From positions 1 to 64,000 of the forward strand of contig NZ_VFVL01000021.1 in assembly GCF_006442815.1 (NCBI RefSeq): a stretch of 64,000 nt of DNA. Reading direction: 5' to 3'. The position numbers were made by a program, and so were the translations under genes. Positions 13,764 to 22,155 of the stretch are shown one piece after another. Within the stretch, counting starts at the first letter, position 1; every line of letters starts with the position of its first letter. The notes under the pieces were generated by a model. That model had not been told where the DNA came from and made no database searches. It was given only the letters and a program-made list of their open reading frames with translations. This DNA is from Mesorhizobium sp. B2-4-3 (GTDB lineage Bacteria; Pseudomonadota; Alphaproteobacteria; Rhizobiales; Rhizobiaceae).

Positions 13764-13911
13764 CCTTCTCCCCTTGTGGGAGAAGGTGGCTCGGCGCGCA
13801 GCGCCGAGACGGATGAGGGGTGCTCCAGTGGAGTGACACGTCTGCGTTCCCTGGAACACCCCTCATCCGGCCGAGCTTCGCTCGTCCACCTTCTCCCACA
13901 AGGGGAGAAGG
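13764..13911. repeat. Long intergenic palindromic repeat, family A
   Basis: Second full copy of the element at 4365-4508. The same 25-base outer arms begin at 13764 and end at 13911, and the same inner GGATGAGGGGTG.../...CACCCCTCATCC pair is present. The inner GGCTCGGCGCGCAGCGCCGAG hairpin differs from the other copy. It lies 12 bases after the parC stop codon. Confidence 0.9.
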
Positions 13912-14003
13912 AAAAGTCGCTATTTGGACTATCGTCACGATTGCTGCACTATGATGGTGCATAAGCATCCATTGGAACCACAGGGCAGGGGAGAAACGCA
14001 CGC

Positions 14004-15203
14004 TTGAAGCGGGCTGAGATCCAGAAGCCGGGACAGCGCCTGTTCGGCCTGTCGACGCCGTTGAGGGCTGCCGTCATCCCGCCGCTGTCGGCGGCGCGTT
14101 GGCTCCTGGTGCTGATCGCCGCCGCCGGCGTCTATTTCTTCCACGGTTTCCTGTTCCCGGTGCTGGCCGCGCTCGTCATCGCCTTCGCCAGCTGGCCGCT
14201 CTACCGTCGGCTGCTCGCCGCTGTCGGCGGCAACCGCACTGTCGGCGCGACCTTGGCGATCCTTTTCATCCTCACCTTCCTGGTGGTGCCGATCGCGCTT
14301 GCCGGCACCTATGCCATCAACGAGCTGCGCGAGTGGGTGACCTGGGCGATCGAGACCAATCGGCACGGCGCGGTGACACCGGGTTGGATCGCCACCATGC
14401 CGGTGGTCGGCGAATGGCTGAACGAGCAGTGGACGGCCTATCTCGGCCATCCCGGCGGTATCGGCGAGTTGATCCAGCTGATCAGCGGCTCCAATATAGG
14501 CAGCATCTATCGCGGCGCCTTGGCCGCCGGCGGCAGCGCCTTCAGCCTGATGCTGACGCTCCTGTTCATGATGATCGCGCTGTTCTTCGCCTATCGCGAT
14601 GGCGAGGCTTTCGCGGCCCAGGTCGATCGCCTCGGCGAACGCATCCTGCCGACGCGCTGGGAGCGTATCTCGCGCGTCGTGCCGGCAACCATTTCCTCGA
14701 CGGTCACCGGCATGACCATCATCGCCATCGGCGAGGGCCTAGTGCTCGGCATCGCCTATTGGCTCGCCGGCGTGCCGTCGCCGGTGACGCTCGGCGCGCT
14801 CACCGGCATCATGGCGCTGATCCCGGGCGGTGCGCCGCTCTCCTTCACCCTGGTGTCGATCTACCTCGCCGCCAGCGGCAAGCTTTTCGCCGGCGCGGCC
14901 CTGTTCATCTGGGGCGCGGTCGAGCTCTTCATCGTCGACAAGACCTTGCGGCCCAAGCTCGTCGGCGGCCCGATCAAGCTGCCTTTCCTGCCGACCTTTT
15001 TCGGCCTGATCGGCGGCGTCAAGACGATGGGCTTCCTCGGACTGTTCATCGGCCCGGTGTTGATGGCGCTGCTCGTCGCCATCTGGCGCGAATGGCTGCG
15101 CGAGGTCGAGATCATGGACGAGCTTCCGCCTGTCGCCGACGAGGCTGGCGCGCCGCCCCGGATCGAGGCGGCCGCCGAGCCAAGGAAGATTCAGGCTGGG
15201 TGA
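14004..15203 (+). CDS. AI-2E family transporter (PerM/YdiK type)
   Basis: A 399-aa inner-membrane protein with about eight helices. It has the family features: two N-terminal hairpins, a long soluble central segment (residues about 95-190), and a C-terminal block with GLVLGIAYWLAGVPSPVTLG and a late DKTLRPKLVGG motif. Members export signals or act as Na+/H+ antiporters; the substrate here is unknown. The start is a TTG at 14004 with GGGGAG upstream; no ATG precedes the first helix. Its last 13 bases overlap the convergent EamA gene. Confidence 0.88.
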   Translation: MKRAEIQKPGQRLFGLSTPLRAAVIPPLSAARWLLVLIAAAGVYFFHGFLFPVLAALVIAFASWPLYRRLLAAVGGNRTVGATLAILFILTFLVVPIALAGTYAINELREWVTWAIETNRHGAVTPGWIATMPVVGEWLNEQWTAYLGHPGGIGELIQLISGSNIGSIYRGALAAGGSAFSLMLTLLFMMIALFFAYRDGEAFAAQVDRLGERILPTRWERISRVVPATISSTVTGMTIIAIGEGLVLGIAYWLAGVPSPVTLGALTGIMALIPGGAPLSFTLVSIYLAASGKLFAGAALFIWGAVELFIVDKTLRPKLVGGPIKLPFLPTFFGLIGGVKTMGFLGLFIGPVLMALLVAIWREWLREVEIMDELPPVADEAGAPPRIEAAAEPRKIQAG

Positions 15204-16087
15204 TGCACCGCGAGGTCCGCACGGCGCTTGCGGCCCTCATGCAATTGCCAGAGCGAATGCGCGACCAGCGTTACGATCATGATGCCGCCGCCGATCAGGC
15301 TGTTGCGTGACGGTGTCTCGGCGAAGATCATCCACACCCAGACCGGCGCGAGGACCGTTTCCAAGAGATAGAACATCGCGACTTCCGCGCCCGAGATGTA
15401 TTTCGGTCCGTTGGCGAGGCAGAAGAATGCGATCGGCATGACGACGCCGCCGTTCAGGATGATCCACCACGGCGCTTCGACTTGAAAGCCGGTCCTGGAG
15501 ACCATGAACGCCGCCACCCCAAGAGGCAGGATCACGCCGATCAGCGCGGTAAAGCCCATGTCCTTGCCGCTGGCGCGCGAGATGGTGATGGCGCAGGCAA
15601 TCAGGAAGGCCGAACACAATGCCATCAGGTCGCCGAACAAATATCCCGTGCCGACGGAATCGCCGACGATGATGGCGACGCCGCCGATCATCAGCGCCAT
15701 CGCGGCGAGGGTCAGCGGTCGCGGCCGCTCCTTCAGGAACAGCCACGACAGCAGCGCCGCGAAGACGGTGTTGAAGGCCAGGATGAAGACCAGATCGGCT
15801 GTCGATGTATGATAGACGGCTGTCATGAAGGCGATCGCGCCGAGCCCATAAATCACGGCCACGACCAGCCCCGACCAGCCGGGTATGAGCTGCGGCGCAT
15901 TCTTGCTGTACAAGCGCCAGACGGCCCACATGATCAGCGCCGCCGCCAAGGTGCAGCTGGTGCGCAGCAAAAGGATGGTCCAAGCTTCGCCATCTGCGAG
16001 CCGGATCAGCGGAATATCTATGCTCAGCACCAGCCCGCCGATGGCGGTGACGAGGAGGCCTTTCTGGTGATCGGTGTGGGAAGACAT
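15191..16087 (-). CDS. EamA/DMT family permease
   Basis: A 298-aa, ten-helix transporter of the drug/metabolite superfamily, made of two EamA repeats (about residues 10-140 and 150-285). Typical motifs are the RTSCTLAAALIMW end of repeat 1 helix 2, LSWLFLKERP at the end of repeat 1, and the matching VWVWMIFAETPS in repeat 2. The substrate is unknown. The ATG at 16087 (MSSHTDHQKGLL) is chosen because the first helix follows directly; an earlier in-frame start at 16135 adds non-conserved residues. Confidence 0.88.
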   Translation of the reverse strand: MSSHTDHQKGLLVTAIGGLVLSIDIPLIRLADGEAWTILLLRTSCTLAAALIMWAVWRLYSKNAPQLIPGWSGLVVAVIYGLGAIAFMTAVYHTSTADLVFILAFNTVFAALLSWLFLKERPRPLTLAAMALMIGGVAIIVGDSVGTGYLFGDLMALCSAFLIACAITISRASGKDMGFTALIGVILPLGVAAFMVSRTGFQVEAPWWIILNGGVVMPIAFFCLANGPKYISGAEVAMFYLLETVLAPVWVWMIFAETPSRNSLIGGGIMIVTLVAHSLWQLHEGRKRRADLAVHHPA

Positions 16088-16211
16088 GTGATCGTTCTCG
16101 AAATAAAGCGAGAGCAAGGGCCGGCGCGATTGCACACCACGCGCGCGAGGGCGCGCAAGACCGGCGTCTTCTCCCTTGAAACACTATAAGGGCGGGTTCG
16201 GGAAAACTGTT

Positions 16212-16976
16212 TTAGCGACTGACCGCTTCGTGGTCGTAGCGTTCCCAACCTTTCGGGCCGAGATGCTCCTGCGGCATGAAGCGCATCTTATAATTCATCT
16301 TGCGCGAGCCGTTGACCCAGTAGCCGAGATAGACGTGGGGCAGTCCCATCGCCTTGGCGCGGGCGATGTGATCGAGGATCATGAAGGTGCCGAGCGAGCG
16401 GTCCTCGAAGTCGGGATTGAAGTAGGAATAGACCATCGACAGGCCATCGGCCATCTTGTCGGTGAGCGCGACGGCTATCAGTTCGCCCTGGCCTTTGCCG
16501 GTGATGAAAGTGTCCGGGCCGCGACGCCGGTATTCGATGATCTTGGTGTCGACATGCGTGTCTTCCACCATCATCGCATAGTCGAGCACGGTCATGTCCG
16601 ACATGCCGCCACGGCGATGGCGGGCGTCGAGATAGCCGCGGAAGAGCGAGTATTGCTCGGTCGAAGGCTGCGCGTCATGCATGGCGCCGACGAGGTCGGC
16701 ATTGTGCTGGACGACGCGGCGCATGTTGCGGCTGGGGCTGAATTCCTGTGCCAGGATGCGAACCGACACACAGGCACGGCACGACTCGCACGCCGGACGG
16801 TAGGCGATGTTCTGCGAGCGCCGGAAGCCGCCTTGCGTCAAGAGGTCGTTCATCTCCGGCGCCTTGTCGCCGACAAGGTGCGTGAACACCTTGCGCTCGA
16901 ACTGTCCCTCCAGATAAGGGCACGGCGACGGCGCGGTCAGGAAGAACTGCGGCGACTGGGTCGGATGCTGCGTCAT
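16212..16976 (-). CDS. bpt: Aspartate/glutamate leucyltransferase
   Basis: Transfers leucine from tRNA to proteins with N-terminal Asp or Glu, marking them for ClpS/ClpAP degradation in the N-end rule pathway. The 254-aa length fits the Bpt/ATE1 family. Visible family motifs are the N-terminal [16 protein letters not shown], the cysteine cluster [12 protein letters not shown] (about residues 62-73), and the C-terminal [13 protein letters not shown] with the PQEHL stretch. The gene is monocistronic, with 124 bases before the EamA gene. Confidence 0.95.
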   Translation of the reverse strand: MTQHPTQSPQFFLTAPSPCPYLEGQFERKVFTHLVGDKAPEMNDLLTQGGFRRSQNIAYRPACESCRACVSVRILAQEFSPSRNMRRVVQHNADLVGAMHDAQPSTEQYSLFRGYLDARHRRGGMSDMTVLDYAMMVEDTHVDTKIIEYRRRGPDTFITGKGQGELIAVALTDKMADGLSMVYSYFNPDFEDRSLGTFMILDHIARAKAMGLPHVYLGYWVNGSRKMNYKMRFMPQEHLGPKGWERYDHEAVSR

Positions 16977-17125
16977 CTAATCTTGGAAACGCTCCTGCGA
17001 ATCGCCCTACCTTTGGCCCGGTCGGCGAAAAATTCAACAGGATTGTGCGGCCGAGATGGCCTCGACCTGTTCATATTTAAGCAGAGGCGGCGCGGCGGTC
17101 TGATCGACACGGCCATGGAACGCCG

Positions 17126-17596
17126 TCAGATATCGGTGCGGGTGACCACCGTGCCGAGCAAAAGGTCGTGCAGCGTGCGCTTGCGGTCGGAGAACAGAGT
17201 GACCAGGAGCACCAGCGGCGTCAGGATGACGTTGCCGGCCCAGAACAGCACCGAGTGAACCACGGCCGTCATGCCGTCGATGCGGCTGCCGTCGAGCTTC
17301 TCCAGGCGGATGCCCATGATCTTCATGCCTGTCGTCGCCTGGTCGCGGCTGCCCAGTGTGTTCCAGATGTAGAGAATGGCGACCATCGGCACCAGCACCG
17401 AAAACAGCGCCCAGCCGAGGCCGAAGGTCAAAAGCCCGAGAATGGCGACCAGGATGGCGAAAGGAATGGTCAGCAGCGCGACGAAGAAATAGTCAAGCAG
17501 GAAGGCGAAGATGCGCCTTGTCCGCACCCCGCGATAGGCGCGAGTGTCCTCGAACCTGGTCGTGATGATCTCGCCGTCCAATACGCGTGCGTTCAT
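17126..17596 (-). CDS. RDD family membrane protein
   Basis: A 156-aa protein with about three membrane segments and the RDD-domain signatures: Arg-containing RRIFAFLLDYFFVALL near residue 27, and the later GMKIMGIRLEKLDG. The usual closing motif appears as DRKRTLHDLLLGTVV. RDD proteins are small membrane proteins with a reported role in ion exchange in some cases; function here is unknown. The ATG at 17596 has a GAGGAAC ribosome site. Confidence 0.88.
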   Translation of the reverse strand: MNARVLDGEIITTRFEDTRAYRGVRTRRIFAFLLDYFFVALLTIPFAILVAILGLLTFGLGWALFSVLVPMVAILYIWNTLGSRDQATTGMKIMGIRLEKLDGSRIDGMTAVVHSVLFWAGNVILTPLVLLVTLFSDRKRTLHDLLLGTVVTRTDI

Positions 17597-17703
17597 ATCC
17601 GTTCCTCGAGTGCGGCATCCGCATGAAGATGCCTGCCGCCATCTCAAATGGTGAGGGTGGCCCGGAATTCAAGGAAAGTGCCCGTCGGCGGACCAGCGCG
17701 ATA

Positions 17704-18027
17704 TCAGAAGATGCCGGGGCAGAGCCTGTAGCGGACCCGCTCGAGATAGTCGCGATATTCGTCGGTGAGCGCCAGGATGCGTTCCTCGCGCAGGATGCGA
17801 TGGACCTGGAACAAGGTGATGATCGCATAGACGATGAAGTTGTAGATCGAGAAGCTCGACAGCAGGAACAGGATGTGTCCCGCCAGGTAGCCGGCATAGA
17901 TCGGATGCCGGACGTACCGGTAGGCGCCGCTGGTGACGACGCCGCGATTGGCGGGCAGGATGGCGAAGGAGCGGCCGAGCGACATCTTTAAGGTTTTGCG
18001 TGCTTTTGGTTGTATCGCGCGATTCAC
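17704..18027 (-). pseudogene. Truncated isoprenylcysteine-methyltransferase-like protein
   Basis: Only the C-terminal half of this methyltransferase-type membrane protein is present (107 codons from a GTG). The remaining part is clear: GAYRYVRHPIYAGYL, two hydrophobic segments, then ILREERILALTDEYRDYLERVRYRLCPGIF. Full relatives have about 180-200 residues with two further N-terminal helices; an in-frame TGA lies about 12 bases upstream of the GTG, and only 89 bases separate it from sthA. It is therefore probably a remnant, though a short functional protein cannot be excluded. A full-length relative of the same superfamily lies at 41328-41876. Confidence 0.65.
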
Positions 18028-18116
18028 CCGCTGCGAGGCTCAACTTCACGACCTGGGCAGTTGAACATGACATTCTTCCCGGTCTAGCTTGCTGCGGCGC
18101 ACAAAGGGGACGGGAC

Positions 18117-19505
18117 ATGGACTACGACATGCTGGTCATCGGCAGCGGCCCTTCGGGGCGCCGCGCCGCGGTGCAATCGGCTAAGCTCGGCAAGTCGGTG
18201 CTGGTGGTCGACAGGGGCCGGCGCCTGGGCGGCGTCTCGGTGCATACCGGCACCATCCCGTCGAAGACGCTGCGCGAGACGGTGCTCAACCTCTCGGGCT
18301 GGCGCGAACGCGGTTTCTACGGACGCGGCTACCGGGTCAAGCAGGACATTTCGATCTCGGATCTGGTCGACCGGCTGCACAAGACGCTCGACCATGAGGT
18401 CGAGGTGCTGCAGCACCAGTTCATGCGCAACACGGTGAGGAGCGCGCGCGCCGCGGTAAAATTCCTCACGCCGAACAAGGTCAGCCTGACCGCCGACAAT
18501 GGCGACTACAGCGAGGTTGGCTTCGCCAACGCGCTAATCGCCGTCGGCACCAGGCCGCACCGCCCGGCCGACGTGCCCTTCGACAAGAAGCGCGTCTTCG
18601 ACAGCGACGAGATGCTGGAGCTCCATCATCTGCCGCGCACGCTGACGGTGATCGGCGCCGGCGTCATCGGCGTCGAATACGCCACCATCTTTTCCGCCCT
18701 CGACGTGCCGGTGACGCTGGTCGAGCCGCGCAACACCATCCTCGACTTCATCGATCGCGAGATCGTCGACGACTTCATCCACCAGATGCGCGACCGCGGC
18801 ATGACCATCCGGCTGGGCAGCACGGTGAAGGAGATCGCCTCGAAACCCGACCATGCCGAAGTGACGCTGGCCGACGGCCGCACCATCCGCTCCGAGATGG
18901 TGCTCTACGCCGCCGGCCGCACCGGCAATGTCGCCAGCCTCGGCCTCGATACGGTCGGCATCGAGGCCGACGCCCGAGGGCGCATCAAGGTCGATCCGCA
19001 CACCTTCCAGACCAGCGTGCCGAACATCTACGCGTCCGGCGACGTCATCGGCTTCCCGAGCCTGGCCTCGACCTCGATGGAGCAGGGCCGGGTGGCGGCC
19101 TGCCACGCCTTCGGGGTCCACCTGCCGCCGCCGCCGGAGAGCTTTCCCTATGGCATCTACGCCGTGCCGGAAATTTCCACGGTCGGCCTGTCGGAAGAAC
19201 AGGTGCGCGACAGCGGCGCCGCCTATGAGGTCGGCCTGGCGCGTTTCCGCGAGACCTCGCGCGGCCACATCATGGGCGTCTCGAGCGGCTTCCTGAAGCT
19301 GCTGTTCTCGGTCGAGACGCGCCGCCTGCTCGGCGCCCATATCGTCGGCGAGGGCGCCACCGAGCTCATCCATATCGGCCAGGCGGTGATCAACCTCGGT
19401 GGCACGGTCGACTTCTTCGTCAACAACACCTTCAACTACCCGACGCTGGCAGAGGCCTACAAGATCGCCGGGCTGGACGCTTGGAACAGGATGGGGCAGG
19501 GCTAA
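18117..19505 (+). CDS. sthA: Soluble pyridine nucleotide transhydrogenase (Si-specific)
   Basis: FAD-dependent enzyme that moves reducing equivalents between NADPH and NAD+. The 462-aa protein has the FAD motif VIGSGPSGRRAA at residues 6-17, an NAD(P) motif VIGAGVIGVEYA near residue 180, the second FAD motif IYASGDVIGFPSLA, and a dimerisation domain after residue 345. At the place of the redox disulphide of related lipoamide dehydrogenases it reads GGVSVHTGTIPSKTL, with no cysteines, which is the SthA pattern. The ATG at 18117 follows AAGGGGACGGGAC. Confidence 0.95.
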   Translation: MDYDMLVIGSGPSGRRAAVQSAKLGKSVLVVDRGRRLGGVSVHTGTIPSKTLRETVLNLSGWRERGFYGRGYRVKQDISISDLVDRLHKTLDHEVEVLQHQFMRNTVRSARAAVKFLTPNKVSLTADNGDYSEVGFANALIAVGTRPHRPADVPFDKKRVFDSDEMLELHHLPRTLTVIGAGVIGVEYATIFSALDVPVTLVEPRNTILDFIDREIVDDFIHQMRDRGMTIRLGSTVKEIASKPDHAEVTLADGRTIRSEMVLYAAGRTGNVASLGLDTVGIEADARGRIKVDPHTFQTSVPNIYASGDVIGFPSLASTSMEQGRVAACHAFGVHLPPPPESFPYGIYAVPEISTVGLSEEQVRDSGAAYEVGLARFRETSRGHIMGVSSGFLKLLFSVETRRLLGAHIVGEGATELIHIGQAVINLGGTVDFFVNNTFNYPTLAEAYKIAGLDAWNRMGQG

Positions 19506-19565
19506 GAACCATTCCTGTCGCTCAAGTCGCCATATGTCGAGGCTGCCGTCTGTTGGCAGGTCGAA

Positions 19566-20369
19566 TCACGAGTTAATTGATTGAGGAACCAATCTGTTGT
19601 CGGACCTCAAATAAATGGCACCGTAAGGATTATACTTGAAGTCGTCTTCGTCATAATCGTCGACTGGTAGCAACACCGCACCGTAACGGGCCAAAATCTC
19701 CTCGACTCCTTCCGCGAACATCTCGTCGGCAACGCTGTCGATTATATAGCTGAGCATCAGTTCATCGTCCGTGCGGCTCCTTGGCACGAAAACCTCCGGC
19801 AGTCCGATGAGATGGAAACCGACGCTGCAGAGGAATTCTCCGTCACTTAGTGGCCGCCTGCTGAAAGCAAGGCGGCATAGACGAGCTAAGGTGGCGTCTT
19901 CCTTGGCGTGTTCCACATTTTGGCCAAGCTGCTTCCACCGGGCGGCGCCGTGCGCAACGCCAGCACTCTCGCCCTTTGCAGCGATAGCGCCATTGTTCAG
20001 TGCGTAGACGATTAGACGAAGAGCGGTCGCGGACGTTTCAACGGCACCTTCCGCATCCATGTGGGGACCAAGCACATAAATCACACACCCATGTTCGAGA
20101 ACCGCCTCTTCATCCTCCTCAGTCCAGGCACCTTTGTGCACACGGTCCCAACACAAATCAAACGACCGCGCCATGCGATCATCCGCCGCCTCCTGCGAAA
20201 ACTCCGTGTCAATTTCAAAACCGGGGGCGAAGTTGTCGATTGCCGACTGGATCAAGCGGCACAATTCGAGAAATCGCCCCTTTCGTCCCAAGAGGCAAAG
20301 CACATGGCGTGGCTGAAACTCTGAAAAGCTCACAGATGTAGACCCTGTAGACACTCGCCCGGGCACCAT
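19566..20369 (-). CDS. Orphan protein of unknown function
   Basis: A 267-aa acidic, soluble protein with no signal peptide or membrane segment. It begins with a globular region (PRHVLCLLGRKGRFLELCRL), has a central ESAGVAHGAARWKQL stretch and ends with IGLPEVFVPRSRTDDELML and an acidic DDYDEDDFKYNPYG segment. I cannot name a family with confidence. Its base composition is visibly less G+C-rich than its neighbours, and it stands alone between sthA and the TelA cluster, which suggests recent acquisition. Confidence 0.65.
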   Translation of the reverse strand: MVPGRVSTGSTSVSFSEFQPRHVLCLLGRKGRFLELCRLIQSAIDNFAPGFEIDTEFSQEAADDRMARSFDLCWDRVHKGAWTEEDEEAVLEHGCVIYVLGPHMDAEGAVETSATALRLIVYALNNGAIAAKGESAGVAHGAARWKQLGQNVEHAKEDATLARLCRLAFSRRPLSDGEFLCSVGFHLIGLPEVFVPRSRTDDELMLSYIIDSVADEMFAEGVEEILARYGAVLLPVDDYDEDDFKYNPYGAIYLRSDNRLVPQSINS

Positions 20370-20423
20370 AGTTGATTAACGCGCATGCAAACACCAAGAC
20401 GCAGGAGGAAGTTCTGGGTGAGC

Positions 20424-21530
20424 CTAGACTTCCATCTGCGACAGCAGCGAAAGCATCACGTCGGCCGAAGGCATCGGCAGCACCGCCTCGATCTCGGCCG
20501 GCCGCACGCCGGCGATGGCGTCTGCATCGCCCGCCACGGTGCCGAGCGGCCCGCGGAACCCGTGCTTCGACCAGGCAAGTTGCTGCAGCTTCGGGCTGCT
20601 CAGCGCTTCGAGCAGCGGATCGACCGCCGGATCGATGACGATCAGCGGATGCGCCGAATAGACGGTGGGGCGCGGATAGAGGATCTCCGGCTTGGCGCCG
20701 GCGCCGGCCTGCACGCGCTGCCAGCGCGCCGGGTCGGCGAGCGCCCATTCCACCAGCTGGTTCTCGTAGCCTACCACCATCGGCTCGGCGCCGAGGCCGC
20801 CGGCGATATACTGGTCGAACAGCTTGCCCGACGAGGACGATTTCAGCCCCATGCCGCGGAAGATCGACTTCGCCTCCTCGCCATGCCGGGCAAGCAGTTC
20901 CTGCGTCGCCACGTCGCCGCTCAGCAGGCTGAGCACCAGCCCTGCGAACATGAAGCCGGAATTGGAGCGGTTGGGATCGGTGGAGACGATGCGGGCGCGG
21001 CCGTAGAGCTCGGAAATGCCCAGATCCGACCAGTTCTTGCCGGCCAGGATGGCATCGAGCAGCGCCTTGAGGTCGAGCTGGTTGTAGCCGCCCTTGGCGG
21101 CGACGGTTACCAGGCCGCCCTTCTTCAGCCCCTCGACCACCGGTCCCCAGGTGTAGACGACGATCGGCGAATTGAGCACGACCTGGTCGTTGCGGATCGA
21201 GACGCCGCTCTTGCGCGCGAGATCGACCATGATCGACGAGGACGGCCACAGGAATTGCGGCTTCTGCGTCAGGAGCGCCGGCTCGCGCACCATCTCGACC
21301 GAACCGGCGACACGCGCATCGAGCTCCAGTCCGTAGCCGCCCAGCGCGCCGACCACGTCGGGGTCGGCCAGGAAAGCCTGCTTCTCGCCGCCGATGAAGC
21401 CGAACAGATGCGCGCGGTTGCCGAGATAACCGCGGAACTCCGGCCGGTCCTTGAGCGTCAGATAGCCGCCCGTTCCGGCCGCGGCGGCGGCAAGCAGTCC
21501 CAGTCCGAATGCGCGGCGAGAAAGGGCCAT
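20424..21530 (-). CDS. Periplasmic binding-protein-like exported protein
   Basis: A 368-aa protein with a twin-arginine-like signal (SRRAFGLGLLAAAAAG, residues 4-19). The mature part resembles type 2 extracytoplasmic binding proteins: a lobe with FLWPSSSIMVDLARKSG and PIVVYTWGPVVEGLKKGG, a long central segment, and a return strand region with VVGYENQLVEWAL. Its ATG overlaps the stop of the XpaC-like gene (TGATG), so translation is coupled. It is the last gene of the cluster telA - VWA lipoprotein - XpaC-like - this gene. The ligand is unknown. Confidence 0.75.
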   Translation of the reverse strand: MALSRRAFGLGLLAAAAAGTGGYLTLKDRPEFRGYLGNRAHLFGFIGGEKQAFLADPDVVGALGGYGLELDARVAGSVEMVREPALLTQKPQFLWPSSSIMVDLARKSGVSIRNDQVVLNSPIVVYTWGPVVEGLKKGGLVTVAAKGGYNQLDLKALLDAILAGKNWSDLGISELYGRARIVSTDPNRSNSGFMFAGLVLSLLSGDVATQELLARHGEEAKSIFRGMGLKSSSSGKLFDQYIAGGLGAEPMVVGYENQLVEWALADPARWQRVQAGAGAKPEILYPRPTVYSAHPLIVIDPAVDPLLEALSSPKLQQLAWSKHGFRGPLGTVAGDADAIAGVRPAEIEAVLPMPSADVMLSLLSQMEV

Positions 21531-22147
21531 CAGCGACCGATATCCTCTTTCAGCGACTCCTGGATGAGCCGAAGGTCAACGTCGAGCGTGCCAAGTTCGG
21601 AGTCCGCCTGGCTGTCGGCATAGTGGACGAAGGCGTCCTGCAGCTTGGCGATCACCGCGCCGACGGTGGCAAGCCGCTGTTGGCTTGGCGCGCGTCGATC
21701 GGCAAGCGTGGCATAGCCTTCCGCGACTTCCGCCGCCTGCGGCACGTAATAGGTCAGGAAGCGCCGGACGGAAGCAGCGCTTGCCGGTTTGGCCTCGACC
21801 TTGGAGATGACGTCGGCGGCGATGTCGGACAGGTTTTTCACCTTGGCCTTCATATCCTGGTCGGCGATCGAGCCCGCTGCCGCCGCCAGCCGGTCCGCGG
21901 CGGGCTGCGCCTGCGCCAGCAATTCGCGCGCGAACGCCACCTGGCCGCCGCCGATCGAGCGCAGGTCTAGCCCTTCGAAAAGCTGGCGCGGCGCCAGCAC
22001 GAAGATCAATCCGGCAAAGACCAGAACCGAGATCACCGCCGAGACCAGGAAGGGGAAGTGGGTGAGCGTGCCGAGACCAATCAGCAGCGCGGCCGACACC
22101 AGCCCCGCCGCGATCCAGTTCCAGTCATTGCCGAACAAGCCGCGCAT
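21530..22147 (-). CDS. XpaC-like membrane protein
   Basis: A 205-aa protein with two adjacent membrane helices near the N terminus (residues about 9-50) followed by a cytoplasmic, mostly helical region. It resembles the family named for 5-bromo-4-chloroindolyl phosphate hydrolysis (XpaC). In Bacillus subtilis xpaC is next to yaaN, a TelA homologue, and here too it shares a cluster with a TelA-like gene. The stop overlaps the next start by one base and its own ATG lies 8 bases after the VWA gene, so the genes are tightly coupled. Its biochemical role is not known. Confidence 0.75.
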   Translation of the reverse strand: MRGLFGNDWNWIAAGLVSAALLIGLGTLTHFPFLVSAVISVLVFAGLIFVLAPRQLFEGLDLRSIGGGQVAFARELLAQAQPAADRLAAAAGSIADQDMKAKVKNLSDIAADVISKVEAKPASAASVRRFLTYYVPQAAEVAEGYATLADRRAPSQQRLATVGAVIAKLQDAFVHYADSQADSELGTLDVDLRLIQESLKEDIGR

Positions 22148-22155
22148 GGTTGGCC

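Noticed and set aside
15237-16184. Second frame opposite and shifted to the EamA permease
   Set aside because: Same strand, different frame, Arg/His-rich and without hydrophobic pattern. The EamA frame accounts for the region.
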